A stretch of DNA of 64,000 bases. Origin: CAWBXL01 sp963837365. Its GTDB lineage: Bacteria > Acidobacteriota > Terriglobia > Terriglobales > Acidobacteriaceae. The notes below the pieces were generated by a model. The model ran no database searches. It worked only from the letters and a program-made list of their open reading frames with translations, and was not told the origin of the DNA. The stretch spans positions 930,001 through 994,000 of the forward strand of contig CAWIMW010000001.1 of the NCBI GenBank assembly GCA_963837365.1, given 5' to 3'. Below are positions 46,308-55,504 of the stretch, piece after piece. Every line of letters begins with the position of its first letter. Position 1 is the first letter of the stretch. A program made the position numbers and the translations under genes.

Positions 46308-46335
46308 AGTGCGGGCTGCGGCCCGCACTTTTTTA
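46308..46335 (+). terminator. Rho-independent terminator
   Basis: AGTGCGGGC / GCCCGCACT stem with a TGCG loop and TTTTTTATT tail. It overlaps the stop of the convergent hydrolase gene. Confidence 0.92.
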
Positions 46336-47952
46336 TTGTGTGGTAAGAGCCTTTTCCTTTTGCTTGATCTCCGCCACCAGCTCTTGAAACTGCGGCTGAT
46401 CGCGGTAAGCCTTGAACTCATCGGCATCGAGTCTTGCAGCATCGTTGAATCCCGCTGCCACCGCCGACTTCAAGGATGCAAGGACTCCCTTCCCGTCTCC
46501 TTTCAGTGCGTACACCCGGGCACGCTGATACAGGGACCACCCCGGAAACCGTGCTCCGGCCGCGGCCACCTCAAAATATTGCAGGGCATCGTCGTACTGC
46601 TTCAGGTCGGCGCTGGCCTGGCCGTCTTCGAATGCTTCCGCCACAACCTGTTGCCGCGTCCTGAGGGCGACCAGCGATTCTCGATCATTGTGACCTGCCG
46701 CAGGGTCGGCTTTCTTCTTGAGTTCAGCCATCCGGCTGCGTAGCTCAAGGTAGGCCACTGCATCGAGCCCGTTGGGGATCGCACTGATCTGCGACGAAAT
46801 CTCTGAACTCAAATGCGCCTGCTCAGATACGGCGTCCGCTTCTTCTCTTTCGGCGTTCTTGTAGGCTTTCTCCTTGACCAGAACTGCAAGCTTTTCTCGT
46901 GCTGCGGTTACATCGCTCAATTGGTCGAAGTCGCGAATCACCGATTGATACTCACGGGCCGCCTCCAGCGAGTCGCCGCCGGCTTGCAGTTGCTCCGCTC
47001 TTGCCATGGCGTCCTTGAGACTTTGTTGAATTCGCGGGCCATCACGCGGCAAAGCCCCGGTAGCCATGGCTTGCAGGTCGAGCCAATTCAGGGTCTCCAA
47101 CCAGACCTCAGGAGGCGCCCAGCCGTGCTCTCCCTCAAATACCCGTATCTTGTAGCGCGCGTGGACCTCGTCGAGCTTCTTTCGCAGCCGGAAAAATTCC
47201 GGGTAGTTGAAGTCTGCGTTTCCCACCGTACCGAAGTAGACGAACTTCATATCGGCCGGGGGCAGCGAAACGCCGGGGAAACCGGCGGCGTTGGCGACCA
47301 CTCCAGCGATGCAGCCGTTGCAGTGCAGCGCGATTCCGGTGGCAACGCGCGCTCCGCCCGACATGCCTGCGGCATAGCGCCGTTTCTCGTCTACCGGTAA
47401 CTTGATCTGGGTGTCCTGCCAAATCGCCTGGGCGGCCTCGGTATTCCCGCCGAGCGGGCCGTTGTGGGAGTTGTTGGACGCAGCCACGATGTATCCATAT
47501 TTCTCCGCTGCCGCACGGACTGTTTCAACTGCCAATGGTCCCCGGGCAACAGGATCGAAAACATAGAGGATGGGCCACTTTCTCTCATTCGAGATGTGGG
47601 AGGGCAGGTACAACGCGTACGTCTGTTGGGGATTGGCGTCGCAGGTGACGCTGGGAATGACCGTACCAACCGGAAGGACGGAGCCGACTTTCTGGCTGAA
47701 TGCCGGTATTGAACAAATCAAAGCAAAGATCGAAGAATCTCTGTAGCACCTACCCAAAATACCAGCGGGCGAACCACAATGAGGCTGGCAACTTGTAAAA
47801 AGTTGTGAACCTTGGGCCATTCTCCCCGAGCGGTAAAACTGCTCCGCTTCTTCGCGGTGGGCCAGGCGCTTCTCCTCGTACTCTCCCGTTCGTTTGTCAA
47901 AGATCGCGACCTGCTGAAACCCAGGATGAAAATCACAGCCTATAATCAGCAT
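46333..47952 (-). CDS. Alpha/beta hydrolase with helical C-terminus, fused to an IS110 fragment
   Basis: From ATG 47952 the first 43 residues (MLIIGCDFHPGFQQVAIFD) are the start of an IS110 transposase. The frame then runs on into the core of a secreted hydrolase. Its signal peptide survives only in part (SSIFALICSIPAFSQ), and the enzyme core follows: YALYLPSHISNERKWPILY, nucleophile motif AAGMSGGARVA, and a histidine in EGEHGWAPPEV. The C-terminal 200 residues are helical and TPR-like (SLEAAREYQSVIRDFDQ). The original start was lost when the insertion sequence arrived. ATG at 47820 would give a product without the IS110 part but with a damaged export signal. Probably non-functional or mislocalised. 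Confidence 0.75.
   Translation of the reverse strand: MLIIGCDFHPGFQQVAIFDKRTGEYEEKRLAHREEAEQFYRSGRMAQGSQLFTSCQPHCGSPAGILGRCYRDSSIFALICSIPAFSQKVGSVLPVGTVIPSVTCDANPQQTYALYLPSHISNERKWPILYVFDPVARGPLAVETVRAAAEKYGYIVAASNNSHNGPLGGNTEAAQAIWQDTQIKLPVDEKRRYAAGMSGGARVATGIALHCNGCIAGVVANAAGFPGVSLPPADMKFVYFGTVGNADFNYPEFFRLRKKLDEVHARYKIRVFEGEHGWAPPEVWLETLNWLDLQAMATGALPRDGPRIQQSLKDAMARAEQLQAGGDSLEAAREYQSVIRDFDQLSDVTAAREKLAVLVKEKAYKNAEREEADAVSEQAHLSSEISSQISAIPNGLDAVAYLELRSRMAELKKKADPAAGHNDRESLVALRTRQQVVAEAFEDGQASADLKQYDDALQYFEVAAAGARFPGWSLYQRARVYALKGDGKGVLASLKSAVAAGFNDAARLDADEFKAYRDQPQFQELVAEIKQKEKALTTQ
47821..47952 (-). mobile_element. IS110-family transposase remnant (minus strand)
   Basis: N-terminal RuvC-like start IIGCDFHPGFQQVAIFDKRT, followed by EEKRLAHREEAEQFY. 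Only the first 43 residues exist, and they now lead the hydrolase frame. Confidence 0.8.
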
Positions 47953-48189
47953 GACGTTGGCTCCTTCTCGAGCCTTGGTCGACTTCGCAGCTTCCAATTT
48001 ACTCGCCACGAAGCGGGCCAACGTCGTTATGCAATCAACGATGCGCAGGGCAAGGTTTGCCCTTCGAGCGAGGTCCCACGTTTGCCAACACCGGGCAAGC
48101 ATTGATTGGATAAGAACGAAGGCTCGATTCAAAAACCCGGTGGTCTTGGTTTGAGGATCAAAGACGCTGGGAAGAAAGGAGCCTTCGCA

Positions 48190-48339
48190 ATGATGATTAT
48201 AGGATGTGATTTCCATCCCAGCTGGCAACAAGTGAGTTGGGTGGACACTGGAACTGGGGAAACGGGGGAGCAGAAGCTGGTGCATGCCGAAGGACAGGCC
48301 AAAATGTTCTACCAGCAACTGCTTTGGCTCTTCTCGTGA
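48190..48339 (+). mobile_element. IS110-family transposase remnant (plus strand)
   Basis: MMIIGCDFHPSWQQVSWVDT and GEQKLVHAEGQAKMFYQQ, then a stop. It is the same segment as the minus-strand fragment but only about 65 percent identical, so two different IS110 elements left opposed heads here. The 237 bases between the two starts contain both 5' leader regions. Confidence 0.8.
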
Positions 48340-48529
48340 CATGCGTTCTCCTCTTGAGAACTGTCACCATTTTCTCTGTCTCAGTTTTGGGGTGCACTCC
48401 ATCCTTTTGTCCCCGATTTTTCCGAGCCATCACCGACTGTCTTCGCAGCTTAAGTCACCGCCTCCTTGTGATATCCTAAATGCGCAGCTGCGCGTCCCGC
48501 CTTCCGGCAATTCCGCAGTTCTATAACTC

Positions 48530-50158
48530 ATGATTTCAGTTAGCAATGTATCCATGCGCTATGGCGCGAAAGTTCTATTTGACGAAGTCTCTACCAGCTT
48601 CACGCCGGGGAAGCGCTACGGCCTGACCGGGCCGAATGGCGCCGGTAAGTCCACTTTTATGAAGCTGTTGACGGGGGAACTCGACCCGCAGAAGGGAACT
48701 GTGGTTCGCCCCAAAAAGCTGGGGGTGTTGAGCCAGGACCAATTTGCCTTCGATAAATATCGTGTGATTGACACGGTCATCATGGGCAACAAGCGCCTCT
48801 GGGCGGCCTTGGAGGAGCGCGACAAAATCTATTCCAAGCCGGAGATGTCCGACGAAGATGGTATGAAGCTGGGCGAACTGGAAGGAATCGTCGGCGATGA
48901 AGACGGCTACACCGCGGAAAGCGATGCTGCCATTCTGCTGCAAGGGCTTGATATTCCGGATGAGCTGCACGAACGCAAGATGGGTGAAATCCGCGGCGGA
49001 GAAAAAGTGCGCGTGCTGCTGGCCCAGGCTTTGTTTGGACATCCGCCGGCGTTGCTGCTCGATGAGCCTACCAACCACCTGGATTTGGATTCCATTCATT
49101 GGCTGGAAAAATTCCTGAACGAATATGACGGTGTACTGCTGGTCATCTCACACGACCGTCATTTTCTGAACAATGTCTGCACCCATATTGCAGATATCGA
49201 TTACCAGACCATCATTACTTACACCGGCGCGTACGACGACATGGTGGTGGCCAAAACGCAGATCCGCTCGCAAATCGAATCGCAAAATGCGCAGCGGGAA
49301 AAAAAGATTGCCCAGCTGAACGATTTTATTGCGCGGTTCTCCGCCGGTACTCGTTCCAGCCAGGTGCAATCACGGCGTAAGGAAGTGGAACGCCTGCAAG
49401 TCACCGAACTGGCCCGGTCGAATATTGCCCGCCCGTTCCTGAAGTTTGAGCAGAAACGGCCCTCGGGGAAGCACATTCTGGAACTTGAGGGTGTTACGAA
49501 ATCTTACGGCGACACCGCAGTCATCGGCAGCTTTACGGCGAGCGTGGTTCGCGGAGAAAAAATCGCCTTGCTGGGACGCAACGGCGTGGGTAAAACGTCC
49601 ATGCTGAATGCGCTGCTGGCAAACTCACCCACGGTGCCAGACGCCGAGCTGCGCAAGACCAGCGGCTACGATGGCCAATTCCTGACCGATGGAAAAGTGA
49701 TTTGGGGACACGAAGCCGCTGTGGGATACTTCGCCCAGGACCACAAAGCTCTGATCGAACTGGGGATGACAGTTTCCGAATGGCTGCACCAGTGGGAGCC
49801 ATCGGCCTCTCACGAAGAAATCCGCGGCCTGCTGGGGCAAATGCTGTTCCAGAAGGACGACGGAAATAAGCGTACCGATGTGCTCTCCGGAGGCGAGGCG
49901 GCGCGCCTGATCTTCTGCAAGCTGATGCTGCAAAAGCCCAACGTCCTGGTTCTGGATGAGCCCACCAATCACCTGGATCTTGAGTCCATCAACGCGCTGA
50001 ATATCGCGCTTCAGCGCTATCCGGGCACGGTGCTTCTGGTAACCCATGATGAAGACCTGATTGATGAGGTTGCCACCCGCGTCTGGCACTTTGAAGGGGA
50101 CACGCGGATTACTGACTTTAGAGGCGCATACGAGGAATATCAGGCGGTCGTGGTATAG
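48530..50158 (+). CDS. ybiT: ABC-F ATPase (YbiT-like)
   Basis: A 542-residue soluble protein with two ABC domains. Walker A motifs are GPNGAGKST and GRNGVGKTS, the Walker B stretches both end in DEPTNHLDL, and the signature sequences are RGGEK and LSGGEA. The linker (about 230-310) is rich in charged residues (RSQIESQNAQREKKIAQL). ABC-F proteins bind the ribosomal E site and act in translation or antibiotic resistance; this one is closest in layout to E. coli YbiT. It has no membrane domain and is transcribed alone. Confidence 0.92.
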   Translation: MISVSNVSMRYGAKVLFDEVSTSFTPGKRYGLTGPNGAGKSTFMKLLTGELDPQKGTVVRPKKLGVLSQDQFAFDKYRVIDTVIMGNKRLWAALEERDKIYSKPEMSDEDGMKLGELEGIVGDEDGYTAESDAAILLQGLDIPDELHERKMGEIRGGEKVRVLLAQALFGHPPALLLDEPTNHLDLDSIHWLEKFLNEYDGVLLVISHDRHFLNNVCTHIADIDYQTIITYTGAYDDMVVAKTQIRSQIESQNAQREKKIAQLNDFIARFSAGTRSSQVQSRRKEVERLQVTELARSNIARPFLKFEQKRPSGKHILELEGVTKSYGDTAVIGSFTASVVRGEKIALLGRNGVGKTSMLNALLANSPTVPDAELRKTSGYDGQFLTDGKVIWGHEAAVGYFAQDHKALIELGMTVSEWLHQWEPSASHEEIRGLLGQMLFQKDDGNKRTDVLSGGEAARLIFCKLMLQKPNVLVLDEPTNHLDLESINALNIALQRYPGTVLLVTHDEDLIDEVATRVWHFEGDTRITDFRGAYEEYQAVVV

Positions 50159-50399
50159 CTTGGTGTCCTTGGCGTGAACTTTGCGTACTTTACGGTTAAA
50201 CCAGCAGGGCAAAGTCGAGACGCCTGAATTCGCGAAGTTAATGCCCAAAAAACTGCACGGAACTGCAAAAGACTGCACTCGGCAAATCTTTACATTTCTC
50301 CCCCGAGAAGGTCGCGCAAGCGGTATACTCATGCGCTGAATCTCGGCCCCACCCTGCGGTGCATGTGGGGAACCCTAGCCAGCCTAAGGAGAACCCGTC

Positions 50400-50570
50400 A
50401 TGAACTGGAAGGCAAAATTGGCCCTCGGTATTCTCACCGCATTAGCCATGTCTGCATTAACCTTGACCCTGCCGCGGGGAACAGCACTGCAAGATGCGAT
50501 GGTCGTGCAATTTCCTACCACCGTGGGCGTGTGGGCGATTTTCGTTCTGCTCTTTGTGAAACTCAAATAA
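50400..50570 (+). CDS. Small two-helix membrane peptide
   Basis: A 56-residue protein beginning MNWKAKLALGILTALAMS with two hydrophobic segments (residues about 5-24 and 41-54) and a LFVKLK end. It has a strong AAGGAGAA ribosome-binding site and sits just upstream of the AAA ATPase/VWA pair. Because it is short it is easily missed. A role as a membrane partner of the ATPase-VWA system is possible. No family is recognised. Confidence 0.65.
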   Translation: MNWKAKLALGILTALAMSALTLTLPRGTALQDAMVVQFPTTVGVWAIFVLLFVKLK

Positions 50571-50700
50571 TAAAACTTTACTCCCTGGGTTACGCGCGTC
50601 GTTCGTGGCGAAGCTGTGTCCATGCGTGTTGGAGCATTTATTTTGCGCCCTTTTTGCCGGGCGTATAATCAGTCCAACAGCAGACCCAGGGGGTTCCTTC

Positions 50701-52189
50701 ATGAGTTTTCCACGGACACTCGGCGAACTGCGCGAAAGTGTCTTCTCTGAACAACGTTTGCGCACGCGTCATGTGAAAGACGAGTTGCGTGAAAACCTGG
50801 CAGCTAAACTGAGTTGCCCAGGCCCGATTTTCCCCGGCATCATCGGCTACGACGACACGGTTGTCCCGCAGATTATCAATGCCATACTTTCCCGTCATAA
50901 CTTCATTCTTCTGGGACTTCGTGGACAGGCCAAGAGCCGCATCCTTCGCGCGTTAACGTCGTTGCTCGATCCGCAGATGCCTTACATCGCCGGCTGTGAA
51001 ATTCATGACAATCCTTATGCTCCGCTGTGCCGCCGCTGTCATGAAGACATCGCCAGACACGGGGATGAAACGCCCAATCGCCTATCTCACTCCGGAACAG
51101 CGCTATGTAGAAAAGTTGGCAACCCCGGATGTGACCATTGCCGACCTGATCGGCGACATTGATCCAATCAAAGCGGCCCGTGGCGGACATGAACTAAGCA
51201 GCGAGATGACGGTGCACTACGGCCTGCTCCCTCGGGCCAATCGCGGAATCTTCGCCATCAACGAACTGCCCGACTTGGCGGGAAAAATTCAGGTTGGATT
51301 GTTCAACATCATGCAGGAAGGCGACGTGCAGATTAAGGGGTATCCCATCCGCCTGCCGCTCGACATCGCCCTGGTATTCAGCGCCAATCCTGAGGACTAT
51401 ACCGCCCGCGGCAAGATCATTACCCCGCTCAAAGACCGCATCGGCTCAGAAATTCGCACGCATTACCCCGCAACCGTGGAAGAAGGCATTGCGATCACGA
51501 CGCAGGAGGCCTGGACCCAGCGTGATGGCAGAAAGCTGCAGGTTCCCAAATATGTTCAGGAAGTCATTGAACGCATCGCATTCTCGGCGCGCGAAGACAA
51601 GAAAATCGACAAGCGTTCCGGCGTGAGCCAGCGCCTGCCGATCTCCACCATGGAGAACGTAATCTCCAACGCCGAACGCCGCGCCATCCGTCACAAGGAA
51701 AAAGTCGTCGTGCCGCGCATTGGCGATGTCTACGCTGCTTTGCCTGCCATCACCGGAAAGCTAGAGCTTGAATATGAAGGTGAAATGAAAGGCGCTGACC
51801 ACGTCGGCCGTGAACTGATTCGCGCGGCCATCGCCAAGACCTACGACGGCTATTTCAAAGGCGTGGACATGCAGCAGATTGTCCAGTGGTTCGACCTGGG
51901 CGGCGAAATCCAGATGGCGGACACCGCCAGCACCTCCGAAGCATTGCCATCACTGCGCGGCATTCAGGGCCTGATGGACAAGATGGTCAAAGTCGGCGTG
52001 GGACCAAAGGACAGTCAGGAAGCCCAGGTTTCGGCAGCGGAATTTGTGCTGGAAGGTTTGCACGCGCACAAACGCATCGGGCGCAACGAGGAGCGGGTGT
52101 TCACCGCCGGGGAAAAGCAGGTCAAGAAACCGGAAAAATCGTTTGAAGGAGAAGAGCATCCGTTTCGGACGAGAAGGCCGTTTAATTAG
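50701..52189 (+). CDS. MoxR/chelatase-type AAA+ ATPase, frameshifted
   Basis: The first 400 bases encode residues beginning MSFPRTLGELRESVFSEQRL with the Walker A loop GLRGQAKSR, then CEIHDNPYAPLCRRCHEDIA. Around 51075 the frame must shift by one (CCC versus CC): the continuing frame reads PIAYLTPEQRYVEKLATPDV and on to the C-terminus, with Walker B-like FAINELPDL and FSANPEDYTA. Joined, it gives a 496-residue ATPase like BchI/MoxR and ChlI-type chelatase subunits. The VWA gene follows after a palindrome. These pairs load metal ions or remodel protein complexes. Confidence 0.85.
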
Positions 52190-52280
52190 TGGCTAGTGAC
52201 TAGTGGTTAGTGGCTAGTAGATTCAACTGCCAACCCCGTTCAGGTTTTACTAACCACTAGCCACTAATCACTAGCCACTG
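52186..52280. repeat. Palindrome between the ATPase and VWA genes
   Basis: Left TTAGTGGCTAGTGACTAGTG... and right ...ACCACTAGCCACTAATCACT form arms of about 33 bases with three mismatches. It starts at the ATPase stop and ends six bases before the VWA ATG, replacing the ribosome-binding site. Confidence 0.85.
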
Positions 52281-52285
52281 TTTTT

Positions 52286-53521
52286 ATGAAGCGCATCCGC
52301 TACAGCAAATACGTTCCCGACCCGGCGGGCGAGATGAGCATGGAAGATCTGCTCAGCGCGCTCTCCGACTACCTGCTGCAAAGCGGCTATCAGAACTACA
52401 TGTACTACGACCAACCCGGCGAGCAGACGCTGGAGGATCTTAAACGCGCTCTCGAACAGGCGTTGATGGAAAGCGATCTGCTCGACGAACAAATGCGCGA
52501 GCAGCTCCAGCAGATGCAGATGGAAGGCCAGCTCGACGAATTGATCGAGCAGCTTATCGAGCGAATGCAGCAGGAAGATTACATCAGCATTGACCAGCCG
52601 CATGACCCGTCGAAGAATTCCAGCGTTGGAGGCCAGGTCGGCGAGGCCCAGCAGCAGGCCAAATTCGAAATTACCGACAAGAGCCTGGATTTTCTGGGCT
52701 TCAAAACTCTGCGCGACCTGCTTGGTTCATTGGGCAAATCCAGTTTCGGCCGCCACGATACCCGCGACATGGCCACCGGAATTGAAGCCAGCGGGGCCTC
52801 GCGCCAATACGAATTCGGCGACACGCTGAATCTGGACATCACCGCCACGCTTTCCAGCGCCATCCAACGCGAAGGCCTGAACATGCCGCTGAACATCGAG
52901 TATTCGGATTTGCAGGTGAATCAGTGCGAGTACCAGTCGTCGTGCGCCACCGTGCTCATGCTCGACTGTTCGCACTCGATGATCCTCTACGGAGAGGACC
53001 GCTTTACCCCGGCCAAGAAAGTGGCGATGGCGCTGTCACACCTGATCCGGACACAGTATCCCGGCGATTCTCTTTCTTTAATCTTGTTCCACGACTCCGC
53101 GGAAGAGGTGCCGCTGTCACAACTGGCACGGGTGAAAGTCGGCCCTTACTACACCAACACCCGCGAAGGCCTCCGCCTGGCGCAGCGCATCCTGCAACGC
53201 CAGCGCAAGGACATGAAGCAGATCGTCATGATCACCGACGGCAAGCCCTCGGCGCTGACTCTCGAAGACGGACGAATCTATAAGAATGCCTTCGGCCTCG
53301 ATCCGCTGGTGGTGAGCCAGACGCTGGAAGAAGTTTCCAAGTGCAAGAAAGCGGGAGTGCTGATCAACACTTTCATGCTCGCGTCTGATTATGGGCTGGT
53401 GCAGTTTGTGCAGAAGGTGACGGAGATGTGCCGGGGGAAGGCGTACTTCACTACGCCGTACACGCTGGGCCAGTATCTGCTGATGGATTACATGTCGCGG
53501 AAGACGAAGACCATCCATTAA
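52286..53521 (+). CDS. VWA-domain protein, partner of the ATPase
   Basis: A 411-residue cytoplasmic protein. The N-terminal half is helical and acidic (LEDLKRALEQALMESDLLDE, DELIEQLIERMQQEDYI), and the C-terminal VWA domain carries the MIDAS site LMLDCSHSMILYGED and MITDGKPSALT. AAA-VWA pairs such as CoxD/CoxE and BchI/BchD assemble metal centres or mature enzymes; the client here is unknown. No Shine-Dalgarno sequence precedes the ATG because a palindromic repeat runs up to it, so translation may depend on coupling or on RNA folding. Confidence 0.87.
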   Translation: MKRIRYSKYVPDPAGEMSMEDLLSALSDYLLQSGYQNYMYYDQPGEQTLEDLKRALEQALMESDLLDEQMREQLQQMQMEGQLDELIEQLIERMQQEDYISIDQPHDPSKNSSVGGQVGEAQQQAKFEITDKSLDFLGFKTLRDLLGSLGKSSFGRHDTRDMATGIEASGASRQYEFGDTLNLDITATLSSAIQREGLNMPLNIEYSDLQVNQCEYQSSCATVLMLDCSHSMILYGEDRFTPAKKVAMALSHLIRTQYPGDSLSLILFHDSAEEVPLSQLARVKVGPYYTNTREGLRLAQRILQRQRKDMKQIVMITDGKPSALTLEDGRIYKNAFGLDPLVVSQTLEEVSKCKKAGVLINTFMLASDYGLVQFVQKVTEMCRGKAYFTTPYTLGQYLLMDYMSRKTKTIH

Positions 53522-53538
53522 ATGTTATTTCTTGTAGG

Positions 53539-53955
53539 CTAGGCACCTTCAACAGTCAGTATCTTTAGTCCCCGTGAAATCGCCTCGTGCAGCAGGAGAA
53601 TTCGACCACCAATTTTTTTCGCGTGGTCAGGTTTTTGGTCTTCGTGCAATCCCCGCTTTTTGACCAACGCCGTAAATATTCTGATGTCTTCGGGAAGTAA
53701 TACAGGATTATGCAAGAGTTCCTCATGACACTCGTAGCAATACACATCGGTTTTGCCCTCATGGCCCCAAGGACAAACTGCGAAGATGCCCTCGCGTTTG
53801 GTACCACGTCGATTGGTTGATCGGCCGAAAAACCGTTCTGCCACCAAGTGGTGTCGAGTGGCGTGTGAGCGTCCGGCAACCGTGGAGGTTGCGTATTCAC
53901 CAGAGCGATGCAGTTTACAGCCACAAATCGCGCATGTTTCGGACCGGTTCTCCAT
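53539..53955 (-). CDS. HNH-type zinc-binding protein
   Basis: A 138-residue protein with CAICGC (Cys8, Cys11), RHHLVAERF (His35, His36), Cys61, CYECHEELLHNPV (Cys73, Cys76, His77, His82). The arrangement matches an HNH endonuclease-like beta-beta-alpha fold held by zinc, so DNA cutting is possible. Start at ATG 53955 is chosen; an open upstream part to 54069 has no support. It lies between the VWA gene and two toxin-antitoxin modules on the same strand. Confidence 0.72.
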   Translation of the reverse strand: MENRSETCAICGCKLHRSGEYATSTVAGRSHATRHHLVAERFFGRSTNRRGTKREGIFAVCPWGHEGKTDVYCYECHEELLHNPVLLPEDIRIFTALVKKRGLHEDQKPDHAKKIGGRILLLHEAISRGLKILTVEGA

Positions 53956-54016
53956 ATCTAGTACCGAGGCCTTTCTGTAGGATCGGCAACACTTGGCGAC
54001 TGTGCCAGGACTGGAT

Positions 54017-54304
54017 CTAACCTGCGCTCTTACTCCGCTTCTTTGGGAGCAACCCTGCTGACAACTCATCCCCCTCCACCGGCGGCTTGCCCCTTCCCAC
54101 CCGCTTCAAAATCCGCGCAATCTTTTGCGGATCAGCCCGGCGCGCCCGCTCGGCGAAATATTCCTCAGTGCGCAGAGCAGAAATCTTCTCCGCGAGCGCG
54201 ACATTAATCAACTGATTGAGCGCCACTCCTTCGGATTCGGCGAGTTTGCGTGCTTCATCCAGCAAAGAAGGCTGCAAACGCAATGCAAAGTTGCTCCGTC
54301 TCAC
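54017..54304 (-). CDS. Ribbon-helix-helix antitoxin
   Basis: A 95-residue protein beginning (GTG start) RRSNFALRLQPSLLDEARKL and continuing with VALNQLINVALAEKISAL, the ribbon-helix-helix pattern of HicB-like antitoxins. AAGGAGTAATACT precedes the GTG. A basic tail follows. It is encoded directly after a PIN toxin, 23 bases past its stop. The dimer probably binds the palindrome upstream of the toxin gene. Confidence 0.85.
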   Translation of the reverse strand: MRRSNFALRLQPSLLDEARKLAESEGVALNQLINVALAEKISALRTEEYFAERARRADPQKIARILKRVGRGKPPVEGDELSAGLLPKKRSKSAG

Positions 54305-54327
54305 AGTATTACTCCTTGGTTCCCAGT

Positions 54328-54762
54328 TTACTCGACCGCTTTTTCCAGCACCCGGAGGAACTCTCCCGGACGCATGACCAAACACCCAAACTCGGCCGCG
54401 AACGGGAGAAAATCGCGTTCGTTGAACGTAATAATCGCGTTCGCCTGGCCGTTGATTGCAGTCTCCAAAACCATATCGTCATCGGGGTCTGTCAATGTGG
54501 GCCGCCAACGAAACGCCAGACGCACCCGCTTCCCCACCGCCGCCAGCCCGTCAAGTACGTCGCTGACATCCCGCGCGTTGGCTCCCGATGCCGCCAAGTG
54601 TTCCGGACGGTTTAGAACCGCTTCGTACTCAAACATCAGAGGCACCGAAAGCAACAATACAAAACGCCGATCCAAGGCTGCGTCCAAAACCCGCCGTGAA
54701 GCTCCCGCGTCGCTCCGAAATGCTGCGACGAGCACGTCGGTGTCCAGGACGTACGGCTTCAT
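54328..54762 (-). CDS. vapC: PIN-domain toxin (VapC-like)
   Basis: A 144-residue PIN toxin. Acidic residues: Asp7 (YVLDTDVLVA), Glu45/47 (MFEYEAVL), Asp94-96 (DPDDDMVLE) and Asp117 (FNERDFL). PIN proteins with this layout are annotated as putative toxin components and are only loosely related to the VapC at 8.3 kb. The start at ATG 54762 sits exactly at the predicted transcription start, so the mRNA is probably leaderless. Toxin first, antitoxin second. Confidence 0.88.
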   Translation of the reverse strand: MKPYVLDTDVLVAAFRSDAGASRRVLDAALDRRFVLLLSVPLMFEYEAVLNRPEHLAASGANARDVSDVLDGLAAVGKRVRLAFRWRPTLTDPDDDMVLETAINGQANAIITFNERDFLPFAAEFGCLVMRPGEFLRVLEKAVE

Positions 54763-54768
54763 CCAAAT

Positions 54769-54797
54769 ATGATATTGCATGCAATATCATTCGTCAA
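54769..54797 (-). promoter_or_regulatory. PIN toxin promoter with operator in the spacer
   Basis: -35 TTGACG, 17-base spacer and -10 TATCAT on the minus strand. A perfect 22-base palindrome (54769-54790, core GATATTGCATGCAATATC) covers the -10 and most of the spacer. The predicted transcription start coincides with the toxin ATG. Confidence 0.75.
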
Positions 54798-54820
54798 GTG
54801 CGTATTGATCGACGTGCCTA

Positions 54821-55504
54821 CTATGCCCGGCGAATCTGCGGCACGGCCCTGGAGTCAGAAAATACAAAAGTAAAACTGTTCCCCTTCCTCACATTGGTCA
54901 CCAGCACAGGTCGAAAGCAGGCGATACAGGTTCCTCCGGATCGACGTGCGCTAGGGTAGACAATTCCAGCAGATCCCAGTTCTAGAAGTTGGGCCCCTGC
55001 CCGTTGCGACGCCGCGTAGGTGTCCGGCGACAAGCAATCTGCATATTCCTTCGCCTCACGAATATCGTGAAACTCAGCCCGAAAATCGGCGAGATAATCC
55101 ACATAATCAGAGCTATCTTCTTTCTCCCAATTGATTTCTCTTAACCACAGCCGCCGATGATAGGCCGCTTCTGCCTGAGAGGTTGCCAGCTCAAAAGATG
55201 CATACCACGCACCGCGGTCTGGAGAATTGAACCGCGACCCATTCGGCGCAGTGTGACAAAACGCCGCATTGATGATCCGGTATGACGGAATGCCAAATAC
55301 CAGTTCTCTGGCATCAACACCAGGCAGTTTTCCCGATTCCGCCAGCAAGCGGTCGTTGGTCGCATTATCGAGTTCGAAAATGCCGTCGAGAACTTCGCCG
55401 TCGTCTGTTAGACGCGTAAGAACAGAGGCGCCATCGTCGGCATACTGCGCAGGGATCAAACGATGAGTGTCGCGTTGATCGATTTGGGATGTGACGGGAA
55501 CCAC
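54821..55504 (-). CDS. RES-family NAD+-consuming toxin
   Basis: A 227-residue protein with the RES-domain residues: SRFNSPDRGAWYAS (Arg), ELATSQAEAAYH (Glu) and GIVYPSARRSGG (Ser). RES toxins split NAD+ and are held by an Xre/MbcA-type antitoxin, here the gene directly upstream. The GTG start immediately follows the antitoxin stop codon. The N-terminus carries about 75 extra residues before the core, which is at the long end for the family. Confidence 0.85.
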   Translation of the reverse strand: MVPVTSQIDQRDTHRLIPAQYADDGASVLTRLTDDGEVLDGIFELDNATNDRLLAESGKLPGVDARELVFGIPSYRIINAAFCHTAPNGSRFNSPDRGAWYASFELATSQAEAAYHRRLWLREINWEKEDSSDYVDYLADFRAEFHDIREAKEYADCLSPDTYAASQRAGAQLLELGSAGIVYPSARRSGGTCIACFRPVLVTNVRKGNSFTFVFSDSRAVPQIRRA

